Part shown: positions 7,857 to 17,162 of the stretch, piece by piece
Position numbering within the stretch: the first letter of the stretch is position 1
Layout: each line of letters begins with the position of its first letter
NCBI GenBank assembly: GCA_905236085.1
Contig: CAJOOD010000006.1
Location: forward strand, 1-29,525
From: an uncultured Bacilli bacterium
GTDB lineage: Bacteria; Bacillota_I; Bacilli_A; RFN20; CAG-826
DNA length: 29,525 nt
Direction of reading: 5' to 3'
Notes under the pieces: generated by a model
What the model saw: the letters and a program-made list of their open reading frames with translations, nothing else
The model's database searches: none
What the model was told of the DNA's origin: nothing
Program-made: the position numbers and the translations under genes

Positions 7857-10800
7857 ACATCTGTCCTAGTAAAGAAATCTAGAGTCGCTAATGAGACAAT
7901 CGCATTTCTTAAATATTGATAATCAGTAATCGGCCACTTATAACCGAGATGATATAAACTCTTATTACTGAATTCGTTATCGCTAAGGATAAAGGAGTGA
8001 GTGTGCATATCACTGGAAGAATAGGAAATTAATGAAGAGACCAACATGCTCTTGGTTTCATCTAGCATCATCTTCTTCATGGATTCCATAAATTCTTCAT
8101 CACTTACCACTTCTATTTCAAATCCTAATTCATTTAAGACATAGATGATATCACCCATCTGTACCATATGGGAATTCGCAGAATGGAATATGGTAAATTT
8201 AGATGGAGTCTTCGCTAATAAGAGGATGGTTTTAGCCACCTCATCAATTGGTGAGAAGTCGACTTCAACATCCATAGAATTAACCGGGAATTTATGTAAT
8301 GTTGCATAACCTTTTAAATCTCTCATAAAGCCATTTGTGATGGAATTCGCCTGGAATTCGCCGTCTTTTTGCCTGCTCATCAAATTACCAACACGAATAA
8401 TTTTGCCATCTAATCCTTCGTTTTCTATCGCATTTAGCATCGCTGCTTCAGCATCAAATTTGGAGTGGACATATTTGTTGGATACATCTTGTCCAAAATC
8501 TAACATATTCTCTTTCATCCTAAATGAGGCTGGGAATTTATCATCGATATTCTCTCCGGCGACTGAAAGGGTAGATATTTGTATCATACGAGATGATTTC
8601 TTTTTAGCGACTTCGATAAGATTCTTTACTCCTCCAACATTGATTCTTTCAATGATATCGCTGTTGGCGAAATGTTTAACAATAGCCGCAGAATTAATGA
8701 TGAGATTAAAATCATAATCTTTTAATTTATCATATAAGGTCTCATCAGTTACATCTCCGTCTACAATAGTAACATATTGATCGATTAATTCTGTTAATGG
8801 AGAATCAAAATAATATGTTAATAGACCAAGTAAACGTTCTCTAGATGGAATTGAGCCTCCTCTAATAAGCGCGATAACTTTCATCTTTTGATCTAATAAT
8901 TCTTTTAATAAATGAATTCCTAAGAATCCAGTAGCGCCAGTTAATAGAATTTGATTAACTTCATAATTCTCTTCGATGTCATTAACTTCTTTTACGATAT
9001 TATGGCTTAAAGATTTAAGAGATATCTCTTCTTTATCTTCTTCTACTTCTTTATTATCTACATCATTAAATAGAGAATTGACATGTTTTTCTAAATCTAA
9101 AACAGTTGGATTATCAAATACATCTCCATATGCGATTGGTAAATTCATATTAAGAGCGAGCATCGCTACTTTAGAGACACTTAAAGATGTGCCGCCTAAG
9201 GAGAAGAAATCATCATCCACTCCAACATCCTCTTTACCTAAGGCTTTCTTGAAGATATTTAATAATTTTTCTTCTAATTCATTAGAGGCTCCTTTGGAGG
9301 CTTTCTTTTCTATTTTTACTTCGATTTCTGGAAGTGATTTCTTGTCAATTTTTCCATTTGGTGTTAATGGGAATTTATCTAATTGCATCACCACTTTTGG
9401 TACCATATATGGAGTAAGATATTTACCCATATGAGTTAATAAATCATCCTTATTTACCGTACTAGTCGCGGTGAAATAGGCCACTAGATAATCACCATCC
9501 GTCGCATTGGTTTTGACCATGATAATGCTTCTAGTAACAGAATTATAAGAATTAAGAACTCTTTCAATTTCATCGAGTTCTACACGTAGACCTCTTAATT
9601 TAACTTGATTATCTTTTCTACCAAAAAATTCAATATTACCCTCACTATTGATACGAGCCATATCTCCACTTCGATAAGCTCTTTCGTTGTTAATATTAAT
9701 GAAACTTTCTTTGCTCTTTTCTTCTAGACCTAAATAGCCCATACCAACTGATTCACCTGCTAAAGTTAAATCACCAACGGTATTAATTGGTAATATATGT
9801 CCAGCTTTATCTAAGATATAGGCTTTGGTATTAGCAACAGGCGTTCCAATAGTCATATATTTATCTTTGACTAAGGAATAGGTCGCTGTAATCGTGGTTT
9901 CAGTAGGACCATAGCCATTTAATATATTCGCACTAATTCCTAATTTTCTTAAACGATTACATAATTCCATCGGTACTGCTTCTGCGCCCATATCTAGATA
10001 TTTAAATTCTTTTAAGGCCTCTACGAAGACATCTATATCTAATAAATTAGACACAAATGATGGGGTCATAAACATATATTTAACATGGTTTTCTTTTAAG
10101 GTTTTGGCTAATAGCATTGGGTTTTCAATTTCTTCTTCGCTAGCAATAACCGCAGTATAACCATGAGTTAGAGGAACAAATTCTTCTTGTAATGAAGCAT
10201 CAAAAGATAATGAGGCAAAGGAACAGCTAACACAATCATCACCGATATCTCGATATGCTTTTGTGGCTAAATTAGAGCCATCTAAAACATAATTTAACAA
10301 ATTACGATGTGATATCATCACTCCTTTTGGTCTACCAGTGGAGCCAGAAGTATAGATGATATAGGCCAAAGATGATTGAGGAATATCGATATTAGGATTA
10401 TCTATCTTGTTGTTAGATAAGATATCTTCTACCGCTAAAGCGGTAATGTTCGTAGATTTAATCAATTCTTCTTTATCTTTAATAATCTCTTTCGTGGAGA
10501 TGAGGAATTTGCTACCAGAATTAGTGATAATATAACTTACACGATCATCCGGATATTTAGGATCAACTGGAACAAAGGCTCCACCAGATTTAATAATGCC
10601 TTGTCTTACCACATAGGCTTCTTTAATACGCGGCATAAACATGATGACTTTATCACTTAATGATAGATTTAAATCAATTAATTGATGCGCGACTTTGTTC
10701 GCCGCTTCATTTAATTCTTGATATGTTAATTTTCCGTTTTTAGCGATAACCGCAACCTTATTAGGTTGATTTAAAGCTTGCTTTTCTAAAAGCTTATTAA

Positions 10801-13800
10801 CGGTAATATCTGGTATATCAACTTGGGTTTGGTTGAATTTATGATATAATTCCTCATCTTCTTGAGTTAATAAATTAATATCTTTGATATTATTCTTAAC
10901 CAATAATTCATTTAGCACCAATTCATATAATCGCTTAAATGATTTGATGGTTTCTATATTATATAAGGATTGATCCCATTCAAAATGGGCTCTAAATATA
11001 TTATTTTCTAAGAATATATCTAAGCCAAAATCACTCTTAGGAGTGTCGCTTTCTAATAATATAGGAGTAACCTTATATCCTCCGATATTATCGAAATTGA
11101 AATTATCGCCTTGATAAGCAAAAATGATGCTGGCTTTTAAGTTATAATCATTCGCGATATCACCAAAGGAATATAGATCATTTTCTTCTAAGTCTGATAG
11201 GAGATTTTTCATCTCAATAATCTTATTAAGGACATTATCATCTTCTTGATATTTGATATAGACTGGTAGAGTCTTAACAAGCATAGATACGGTGTTACTT
11301 ACTTTAGAAGATTTTCTACCGTTATAAATGGTTTCATATAAGCAATCATCGCTATAGATGAATTTAGCTAATGTAAAGGCGAAAGCAAAATTAAATAGAG
11401 CGTTATTAGTTAATTTATTTTTCTTAACAAATTCATTAACTTTATCATTATCTACATTTAAGGAATAATCAACGGATTGTAATTTAGAATTATCTTCGAC
11501 TTTTAAATCGTTTTTCAAAACATATTCACCATCGACATCTTTTAATACCTTTTGATAGAAGGCTTTTGCCTCTTCAAGCTTGCCACTTTCGAGGTCCATT
11601 TTTTCTTTTAACGCTACTTCATAACCGCTGAAGGATTCGGAAGCTAATTCTTCTCCCAAATATGCTTTATTAATATCGTTTAGAATAATAGCCTCAGAAG
11701 AGCCATCACATAAGATATGATGGAAGTCTAAGAAAAGATAATTATCTTTCCCTTCATATATTTCCACACGATATAAAGTAGAATTTAAAATGGCAAATGG
11801 TCTAATTAACGATTTGATATCTATTTCTTTTTGATAAATATCCACTTTGCTTGCTTCTTTATTTCTTCTTGCAAGGATATTTCCATTATCATCCATAAAT
11901 AATGTGGATTTGAGATATGGGTGATTATCGATTGTTTTAATAATCGCATTTTTTAATTTATTTAAATCAATATTCTCATCTAATTTGAAGAGATAAGGAA
12001 TGTTATAAGTTGTGGAATTAGCTTTAGAAACACATTCCACAAAGATGCCTTCTTGGGTCTTGGTTAATGGATATTCTTCGTATGTTTCAAATGCTTCATC
12101 TTCGTCTTTATTAATGAGGAATTCCGCTAAAGAGGCGACAGTTGGATGAGATTTTAAATCGCTGTTTTCTACTGATTTATTATATTTTTTAGATAACAAT
12201 ATGGTAAATCTAATCGAACTAACAGAAGTTAATCCCACATCGAACATATCATTTGTTACGCCAAATTGGTCGTGGCCTAAAACATCTTTTAATATGTTAT
12301 AGATATCTTCTTCATCTTTGTTCCTTGGTAGAATCTTTTCTTCTACTTTTAATTCTGGAACAGGTAATAGACGTTTATTAACTTTTTGGTTTTGATTTAA
12401 AGGTATCTTATCGATTTGCATCGTATAAGCTGGAACCATATATGGAGGCTTTCTTTCCAAGATAAAGTTATTTAAATCATCGATATCGATTTTATTATCG
12501 CTAACGATATAGGCGACAATAAATTTAACGCCACTTGGGTCGGTAAAATCTTTAACAGTCGCATCTTTAATACCTTTATAATCACGGATAACTTTTTCGA
12601 CTTCAGAGAGTTCCACTCTAAAGCCTCTAATCTTTACTTGCCCATCTTTTCTTCCAATAAAATCAACTGTTCCATCTTCTAATAAGCGGACAATATCTCC
12701 AGTCTTATATAATCTTTTAAATTTCTCTTCTTTGGTGAAATTGTTAGTTAAGAAAGCTTCTTTGTTTTCTTTTTCACGGTTTAAATATCCTCTTGCTACT
12801 TGAGGACCAGAGATATATAACTCACCGCTGGTAAAAATTGGTAGTCTCTTCTTGTTTTTATCTAAGACATAAATCTTATAATCAGTTAAGCATTTTCCAA
12901 TAGGGATACGGTGATAATTTTCTTTTACTTCTTGTTGAGTGCAGAACACCGTTCCTTCTGTTGGTCCATAAATATTATAGAATTTAACACCTTTAGGAGG
13001 ATCCATTGGCACTAATTTTTCTCCACCTACCAAGAAATATAAGAGGGAGTCAACTTTGATTTCACTGATAAATTGTCTTCCCACTTGAGTGGTCATAAAG
13101 GCATGGGTGATTTTATTATCGTTATAATATTTGCCTAATTCGACGAGATTAAGTCTCATCTCATCAGGAATAATATAAACTGTTGCTCCACTAGTTAAAG
13201 TGGGATATAAGTCCATCATATCAGCGTCGAAGCCATATGATGCATATGCGGCGTTACGTGAGCCCGCTTTAAAATCAAAAGCTTGACGATAATATCGACA
13301 GAAAGCAAATATATTACCATGTTCAAGCATTACACCTTTAGGCACACCAGTGGAACCAGAAGTATAAAGCATGATAAATAAATCTTTAGGCGATGGGCGG
13401 GTTTTAATCTTAGAATTATCACTAAAAGCCAGCAAATCTTCGGTAAATATTACGTTTCCGTTAAAATCATCGATTAAATCATCGAGTTCTTTTTCTCTAA
13501 TTAAGATAATCGCACTTGCATCTTTTACCATGAAAGATAAGCGGTCTTTAGGATAAGTTGGGTCTAGAGGTTGATAAGCCGCACCAGATTTAATTACCCC
13601 TAAACTGGCTAGAACAATGTTCTCTGATTTTCTTGTTAAGATAGAGACAACTTTTTCTTTCTTGGCCCCTAGACGTATTAACTCATTAGCGATCCTCGTG
13701 GTTATCTCATCAACTTCACGATAGGTATATTTTTTATCTTTATAAACCACTGCGATATTATCAGGATATTTCTTAACGACATCTAAGAAGTCATCAAGGA

Positions 13801-15079
13801 TGGTTTTATTATCTTCAATATATGGGAAGTTGGTCTTATTAAATGATTCGAGTAATTCTAATTCTTCATCATCAACAAGATTGATATCGATTAATTTTTC
13901 TCTTCTTAATAATTCTTTTAATACGATGTCATATTCTTTGATGAGATGATTAATCGTGCTTTCTAAATATAAGTCGCTTCGATATTCAACCCAAATGACA
14001 AAATTATTGCCTAAACGGTGCAATTCAACACTTATTTTTTCTTTTCCGTCTTTTCTAAGTAACGGATTAACAATTAATTCTTTGTTATTGTATCTTCCAG
14101 AATAGAAATAATCACCTTGGTAGGCGAACAAGACATCCGCGCTTACACCAAGGTCTTTATTCATATGAGAGAATGGATAGATATTATTTTTAACACTATC
14201 AATTATCTGCTTGTTAGCCTTAAATAAATAATCTTCAACTTTATCTTCATCTAGATATGAAAGATAGAAGGGATAAGTTTTAACATAAGAGCCAACACTA
14301 TGACGGACATCATCATTTCTTCCATTATTAACAGTGAGGAAGAGGGCCTCGTTTTCCATATTAATCTTGCTTAATAAATATGCGAAAGCACTTAAGAAAA
14401 AGGAAGATGTTTTAATATTTAATTTCTTGGTTAAGTTTTTAACTTCCTTATCGGTGATTTTTAAAGGAACACGAATATTTGCGTATTTCACTTCACCATC
14501 GTTTTTATCTTCTACAGGAGTGGAGTCCGTTTCTATTCCGCCCACCAATTTTTCATAATATTCTTTTGCTTCTTTATATTCTATAGAATCAAAGGAATTT
14601 CTTTCTAATAAAGCAAATTCGCCCGCAGATTGGACTTCTTTTTCTAATTTTTTACCTTCTAACGCGGATAAGAAGTCGTCTATAAATATTTTTAAAGAAC
14701 TGCCGTCCATAATGATATGATGGAAATCAAAATAGAATATATATTCACCATTATCTTTATATAAGGCAAAGCGATATAGATGAGAATTTAATAATTGATA
14801 TGGTTTAGAATCAATGTTGACTTGGTTTGCTTCTATAAGAGGTAGTTTAATATCTTCTTCTTCGATATGCTTAACTAGGTTTCCGTTTTCATCTAAAGAA
14901 AGAATAGTGAATAGATATGGGTGAGCAGCAAAAACATCTTTTAATGCTTTTTCTACCCTTTCATAATTAACATCTTTGCCTAAATTAATGGTATTAGCGA
15001 GATTGTAAGCATCTCCAGAAGATAAAGAAGAGATATACAATCCTTCTTCACTAGTTGACAAGGGGTAAAATTTACTCAT
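7853..15079 (-). CDS. Dimodular NRPS, C-A-T-C-A-T-reductase
   Basis: Assembles a two-residue peptide and releases it reductively. Order: C1 (about 1-400, HHIIMDG at 120-126); A1 (about 415-910, YTSGSTG from 572, YGPTEGT from 704); T1 (about 925-995, Ser952 in the weak motif FDVGLTS); C2 (about 1005-1400, HHILCDG at 1120-1126); A2 (about 1425-1925, YTSGSTG from 1576); T2 (about 1940-2015, LGGTSL with Ser1965); reductase (about 2040-2408, TGATGFLG at 2047-2054 and the YxxxK pair Tyr2203/Lys2207). Such terminal domains use NAD(P)H to release an aldehyde or alcohol. A condensation domain at the very start, with no upstream NRPS in the window, suggests N-acylation of the first residue. By eye the ten-residue codes read DAMFLGIVFK (A1, probably an aliphatic residue) and DAQFDGGITK (A2, unassigned). 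Start and stop overlap the PPTase and MATE genes by four bases each. Confidence 0.93.
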   Translation of the reverse strand: MSKFYPLSTSEEGLYISSLSSGDAYNLANTINLGKDVNYERVEKALKDVFAAHPYLFTILSLDENGNLVKHIEEEDIKLPLIEANQVNIDSKPYQLLNSHLYRFALYKDNGEYIFYFDFHHIIMDGSSLKIFIDDFLSALEGKKLEKEVQSAGEFALLERNSFDSIEYKEAKEYYEKLVGGIETDSTPVEDKNDGEVKYANIRVPLKITDKEVKNLTKKLNIKTSSFFLSAFAYLLSKINMENEALFLTVNNGRNDDVRHSVGSYVKTYPFYLSYLDEDKVEDYLFKANKQIIDSVKNNIYPFSHMNKDLGVSADVLFAYQGDYFYSGRYNNKELIVNPLLRKDGKEKISVELHRLGNNFVIWVEYRSDLYLESTINHLIKEYDIVLKELLRREKLIDINLVDDEELELLESFNKTNFPYIEDNKTILDDFLDVVKKYPDNIAVVYKDKKYTYREVDEITTRIANELIRLGAKKEKVVSILTRKSENIVLASLGVIKSGAAYQPLDPTYPKDRLSFMVKDASAIILIREKELDDLIDDFNGNVIFTEDLLAFSDNSKIKTRPSPKDLFIMLYTSGSTGVPKGVMLEHGNIFAFCRYYRQAFDFKAGSRNAAYASYGFDADMMDLYPTLTSGATVYIIPDEMRLNLVELGKYYNDNKITHAFMTTQVGRQFISEIKVDSLLYFLVGGEKLVPMDPPKGVKFYNIYGPTEGTVFCTQQEVKENYHRIPIGKCLTDYKIYVLDKNKKRLPIFTSGELYISGPQVARGYLNREKENKEAFLTNNFTKEEKFKRLYKTGDIVRLLEDGTVDFIGRKDGQVKIRGFRVELSEVEKVIRDYKGIKDATVKDFTDPSGVKFIVAYIVSDNKIDIDDLNNFILERKPPYMVPAYTMQIDKIPLNQNQKVNKRLLPVPELKVEEKILPRNKDEEDIYNILKDVLGHDQFGVTNDMFDVGLTSVSSIRFTILLSKKYNKSVENSDLKSHPTVASLAEFLINKDEDEAFETYEEYPLTKTQEGIFVECVSKANSTTYNIPYLFKLDENIDLNKLKNAIIKTIDNHPYLKSTLFMDDNGNILARRNKEASKVDIYQKEIDIKSLIRPFAILNSTLYRVEIYEGKDNYLFLDFHHILCDGSSEAIILNDINKAYLGEELASESFSGYEVALKEKMDLESGKLEEAKAFYQKVLKDVDGEYVLKNDLKVEDNSKLQSVDYSLNVDNDKVNEFVKKNKLTNNALFNFAFAFTLAKFIYSDDCLYETIYNGRKSSKVSNTVSMLVKTLPVYIKYQEDDNVLNKIIEMKNLLSDLEENDLYSFGDIANDYNLKASIIFAYQGDNFNFDNIGGYKVTPILLESDTPKSDFGLDIFLENNIFRAHFEWDQSLYNIETIKSFKRLYELVLNELLVKNNIKDINLLTQEDEELYHKFNQTQVDIPDITVNKLLEKQALNQPNKVAVIAKNGKLTYQELNEAANKVAHQLIDLNLSLSDKVIMFMPRIKEAYVVRQGIIKSGGAFVPVDPKYPDDRVSYIITNSGSKFLISTKEIIKDKEELIKSTNITALAVEDILSNNKIDNPNIDIPQSSLAYIIYTSGSTGRPKGVMISHRNLLNYVLDGSNLATKAYRDIGDDCVSCSFASLSFDASLQEEFVPLTHGYTAVIASEEEIENPMLLAKTLKENHVKYMFMTPSFVSNLLDIDVFVEALKEFKYLDMGAEAVPMELCNRLRKLGISANILNGYGPTETTITATYSLVKDKYMTIGTPVANTKAYILDKAGHILPINTVGDLTLAGESVGMGYLGLEEKSKESFININNERAYRSGDMARINSEGNIEFFGRKDNQVKLRGLRVELDEIERVLNSYNSVTRSIIMVKTNATDGDYLVAYFTATSTVNKDDLLTHMGKYLTPYMVPKVVMQLDKFPLTPNGKIDKKSLPEIEVKIEKKASKGASNELEEKLLNIFKKALGKEDVGVDDDFFSLGGTSLSVSKVAMLALNMNLPIAYGDVFDNPTVLDLEKHVNSLFNDVDNKEVEEDKEEISLKSLSHNIVKEVNDIEENYEVNQILLTGATGFLGIHLLKELLDQKMKVIALIRGGSIPSRERLLGLLTYYFDSPLTELIDQYVTIVDGDVTDETLYDKLKDYDFNLIINSAAIVKHFANSDIIERINVGGVKNLIEVAKKKSSRMIQISTLSVAGENIDDKFPASFRMKENMLDFGQDVSNKYVHSKFDAEAAMLNAIENEGLDGKIIRVGNLMSRQKDGEFQANSITNGFMRDLKGYATLHKFPVNSMDVEVDFSPIDEVAKTILLLAKTPSKFTIFHSANSHMVQMGDIIYVLNELGFEIEVVSDEEFMESMKKMMLDETKSMLVSSLISYSSSDMHTHSFILSDNEFSNKSLYHLGYKWPITDYQYLRNAIVSLATLDFFTRTDV

Positions 15080-15669
15080 AGTTCTTCAATTTCCTTTATC
15101 TTTATATCAAACGGCTCTATTTCTTTTCTTGTTATAGATATTATAAAATCATTATACTTAATATTTTTAATAAAATATTCATTATTTATATATTTTTTTA
15201 TTCCGTTTATTGGTAAGCCTGGTATTTCTTTTACTTTGCCAATACCAGTCCCTATAGCTTTAACTAGTGATTCCTTGCTCGTCCATATCTCATAGAAATT
15301 AATTTCATTATTAATATATTTTCTTTCTTCTTTAGAAGAGATATAATCCACCAGCTTATCATCAACCTTTCTAATCTTCTCTATATCTATTCCTATTTCT
15401 TTATCATCCTTAACGAACACCAACGCTCCTTTGGAGTGGCTGATATTAAAATAACAGCTCTTACAAATTGGCTTACCATATTTATTGAGCTGATACTCAC
15501 CAATATATTTATTTTTAACAATAAGCGAACACGCTTTTTCCTTTTTTACTTCCTCTACTTTATATTTGGATAAATTAAAAACATTATCATCGCTCAAAAA
15601 AGAAGAATTAAATAAAGCCTCACTAGATATCTTGTTTATATCTATAAATATAACCTCGATGGTTTTCAT
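15076..15669 (-). CDS. Sfp-type 4'-phosphopantetheinyl transferase
   Basis: Transfers the phosphopantetheine arm of coenzyme A onto the carrier-domain serines of the NRPS. The short 197-residue protein shows the family motifs: YGKPI near 64, FNISHSKG near 74-81, GIDIE at 93-97 with metal ligands Asp95 and Glu97, and WTSKES at 129-134 with Glu133, followed by KAIGTGIG. It is the first gene of the five-gene operon, and its stop overlaps the NRPS start by four bases (ATGA), the arrangement expected for a dedicated activating enzyme. It could also serve other carrier proteins. The start ATG at 15669 has no strong ribosome binding site; TTGATA and TAATTA lie upstream at about promoter spacing, but this is weak. 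Confidence 0.9.
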   Translation of the reverse strand: MKTIEVIFIDINKISSEALFNSSFLSDDNVFNLSKYKVEEVKKEKACSLIVKNKYIGEYQLNKYGKPICKSCYFNISHSKGALVFVKDDKEIGIDIEKIRKVDDKLVDYISSKEERKYINNEINFYEIWTSKESLVKAIGTGIGKVKEIPGLPINGIKKYINNEYFIKNIKYNDFIISITRKEIEPFDIKIKEIEEL

Positions 15670-15927
15670 ATCTATAATTATTAATTATTCTTGTCTCAAA
15701 GTCTATCAAGAAAAAGGCGCTGGATACCGTTTGATATATGTAGGTAACAATTAAAAAGAAAGTCTTTCAATGTTAATATCCACAAAAACAAAAGAGAAGG
15801 CTTTCTGTGGTTGTTATATCGCAAATATTTAAGTCTTTGGACAAATTATTTTCTACCCAAACCGATAATAAGTAATATTTTATATTTTGCTCAAATATAT
15901 GTGATAATGTATTCATTAGGAAGAGTT
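15670..15927. other. Intergenic region with possible decayed mobile-element end
   Basis: This gap separates the divergent NRPS operon and acetyltransferase gene, so both promoters should lie here. An extended -10 (TG, then GATAAT at 15903-15908) stands just before the acetyltransferase. A plus-strand open stretch of about 24 codons ending at 15754 (EKGAGYRLIYVGNN at its end) looks like the tail of a lost protein. It is followed by an imperfect inverted repeat, AGAAAGTCTTTC near 15758 and GAAGGCTTTCT near 15797. I do not recognise a specific insertion sequence, and it may be chance. Confidence 0.3.
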
Positions 15928-16449
15928 ATGCAAATAGAAAATAATAGATTAATAGTTCGTAGCCTCACTAAAGATGATATTGATGGAATAATATCAATTA
16001 GAAATGATGAAAAAGTATATGAATATGAACCGTCTTTTCTTATTGAGCGTCAAGGAAGTATTGAAGAAGCAATAGATAAAATATCTAACATGGATTTATT
16101 TAGAGATAAGCAATGTATTTTAGGTGTCTATGAAAAAGATAATCCTGCCCAACTAGTGGGTATCGCAGAATTCTATGACTACAAGGCTTCAGGAATGATC
16201 GTCTCAATAGGTTATAGATTTTTATCTCAATATTGGCATAAAGGTTTAGGAAGTAGCTGTGTCAATGCCTTATTATATTATCTTAGAAATAACACCAAAG
16301 TTAGAATTGTTACCGCTCATGTGCTACCAATAAATAAAGGATCATCTAAATGTTTAGAAAAAAATGGATTTGAATATTTAATTACTAAGAAAGAAGATTG
16401 GGGGCACGGTGAATTAGAAGACACTGATGTCTATGTAATTGATTGCTGA
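15928..16449 (+). CDS. GNAT family N-acetyltransferase, RimJ/RimL-like
   Basis: Probably transfers an acetyl group from acetyl-CoA to an amine; the substrate cannot be read from the sequence. The 173-residue protein has the GNAT layout: N-terminal RLIVRSLTKDD, a central sheet, the acetyl-CoA loop in YWHKGLGSS, and the C-terminal INKGSSKCLEKNGFEY segment seen in RimJ/RimL-like members. I chose the ATG at 15928 because AGGAAGAG stands directly upstream and the sequence from there begins like other family members; the reading frame stays open to 15811, but that extension looks non-coding. It is a single gene divergent from the NRPS operon. A role in modifying or detoxifying the NRPS product is possible but unsupported. 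Confidence 0.85.
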   Translation: MQIENNRLIVRSLTKDDIDGIISIRNDEKVYEYEPSFLIERQGSIEEAIDKISNMDLFRDKQCILGVYEKDNPAQLVGIAEFYDYKASGMIVSIGYRFLSQYWHKGLGSSCVNALLYYLRNNTKVRIVTAHVLPINKGSSKCLEKNGFEYLITKKEDWGHGELEDTDVYVIDC

Positions 16450-16620
16450 TATATTCTTGTTCTTTTAAACGTTATTTTGTAATAATGATAAAAATATAAC
16501 AGCGATAATCATTAAGCCTTTCGCGGCATCTCGAGCTATTGTTCTTTTCTTTTCTAAATGTAAATAAATTTACTTTTCAAATTTTAATAACGTTACTAAA
16601 TCATGACAAATGTCGTCAAA

Positions 16621-16642
16621 ATTTGCAATTTAAACTGCAAAT
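16621..16642. terminator. Weak hairpin between convergent genes
   Basis: ATTTGCA (16621-16627) and TGCAAAT (16636-16642) form a perfect 7-bp AT-rich stem with an 8-base loop. On the plus strand six T's follow after six bases; on the minus strand TTTT follows directly. It lies between the convergent acetyltransferase and peptide genes and may end either transcript. The rest of 16450-16688 holds no gene that I can see. Confidence 0.35.
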
Positions 16643-16688
16643 ATCAACTTTTTTGAAAGATTTTTGTCTTAGCTGATTCAGTCTAATG

Positions 16689-16967
16689 TTATTCTTCCCA
16701 GGTGTAACCACAGTCTAAACACTTATATCCGTAAAGCTCAGCACCCATCATTGTGCTTTTGTGTGGAAGCATTTTATAATTATTGGATTTGCATTTTGGA
16801 CATTTGCGACTAGTTCCGCATCCACCACCATTAATGGCTTCTAATTGTTCGTTGTTTAATTCGATGCCTTCTTGCTTAACCAGTTTTAATAATTCTTCTT
16901 GATTCTTACAAGCTTTTGCTTTGGTAATTTGTTCTTCACTTAAGCCTTTTAATAATTCTTCTCTCAT
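16689..16967 (-). CDS. Nif11-like double-glycine leader peptide with zinc-ribbon core
   Basis: A 92-residue small protein. Residues 1-49 look like a Nif11-type leader for peptide export: amphipathic, starting MREELLKGLS and ending in GLY-GLY-GLY at 47-49 after QLEAIN. The remainder is a Cys-rich core with Cys50, CPKC at 56-59 and CLDC at 83-86, the spacing of a zinc ribbon, and it ends in YTWEE. A C39-type ABC transporter is expected to cut after the glycines. Three more copies with the same leader and different cores occur at 19841, 28970 and 29326. It is a single-gene unit with TAGGAG about 11 bases before the ATG, and its upstream region contains a direct repeat. Whether the core is modified, binds metal or acts as a bacteriocin or signal is unknown. 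Confidence 0.82.
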   Translation of the reverse strand: MREELLKGLSEEQITKAKACKNQEELLKLVKQEGIELNNEQLEAINGGGCGTSRKCPKCKSNNYKMLPHKSTMMGAELYGYKCLDCGYTWEE

Positions 16968-17007
16968 AACACTTGTATCTCCTATAAGTGTATTTTAACA
17001 ACTCGTC

Positions 17008-17024
17008 GTCACAAAAGTGTCACA
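17008..17024 (-). promoter_or_regulatory. TGTGAC direct repeat upstream of the peptide gene
   Basis: On the minus strand TGTGAC occurs twice, 11 bases apart (17008-17013 and 17019-17024), about one helical turn, roughly 45 bases before the peptide start. TATATAA-like sequence lies just upstream of it. The spacing suits a protein-binding site, but no regulator is identified and the repeat is short. Confidence 0.3.
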
Positions 17025-17111
17025 CCTTTATATAATAAAAATTAATATCATTGCTTTAAAATATTAATTCTCATCGAAGCTCAATTAATAAGAACATATC
17101 TGTATATAAAA

Positions 17112-17132
17112 GGGCTATCTTCAAGACAGCCC
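17112..17132 (-). terminator. Terminator of the preTA operon
   Basis: GGGCT at 17112-17116 pairs with AGCCC at 17128-17132, with further pairing inside. On the minus strand the one internal mismatch becomes a G-U pair, and the stem is followed by TTTTATA, about 30 bases past the preA stop. That favours the minus strand as its working direction. Confidence 0.78.
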
Positions 17133-17162
17133 CATATTTTTGTTAAGGAAAATTAGAAACAA

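Noticed and set aside
8337..9434. Plus-strand open frames of 126 and 152 codons inside the NRPS gene
   Set aside because: They lie opposite a well-supported NRPS reading frame, have no recognisable domain, and are low-complexity Ser/Leu/Phe-rich shadow translations.
7853..15079. Firm amino acid assignments for the two adenylation domains
   Set aside because: The codes were aligned by eye to GrsA; one is only roughly aliphatic and the other matches no code I can name.
15811..15927. N-terminal extension of the GNAT gene
   Set aside because: AGGAAGAG stands just before the ATG at 15928, and the added residues do not look like GNAT sequence.
16468..16594. 9-bp inverted repeat (16468-16476 and 16586-16594) as ends of a mobile element
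   Set aside because: It is built around the palindrome AACGTT in AT-rich DNA, with no open frame between and no target duplication; chance is likely.
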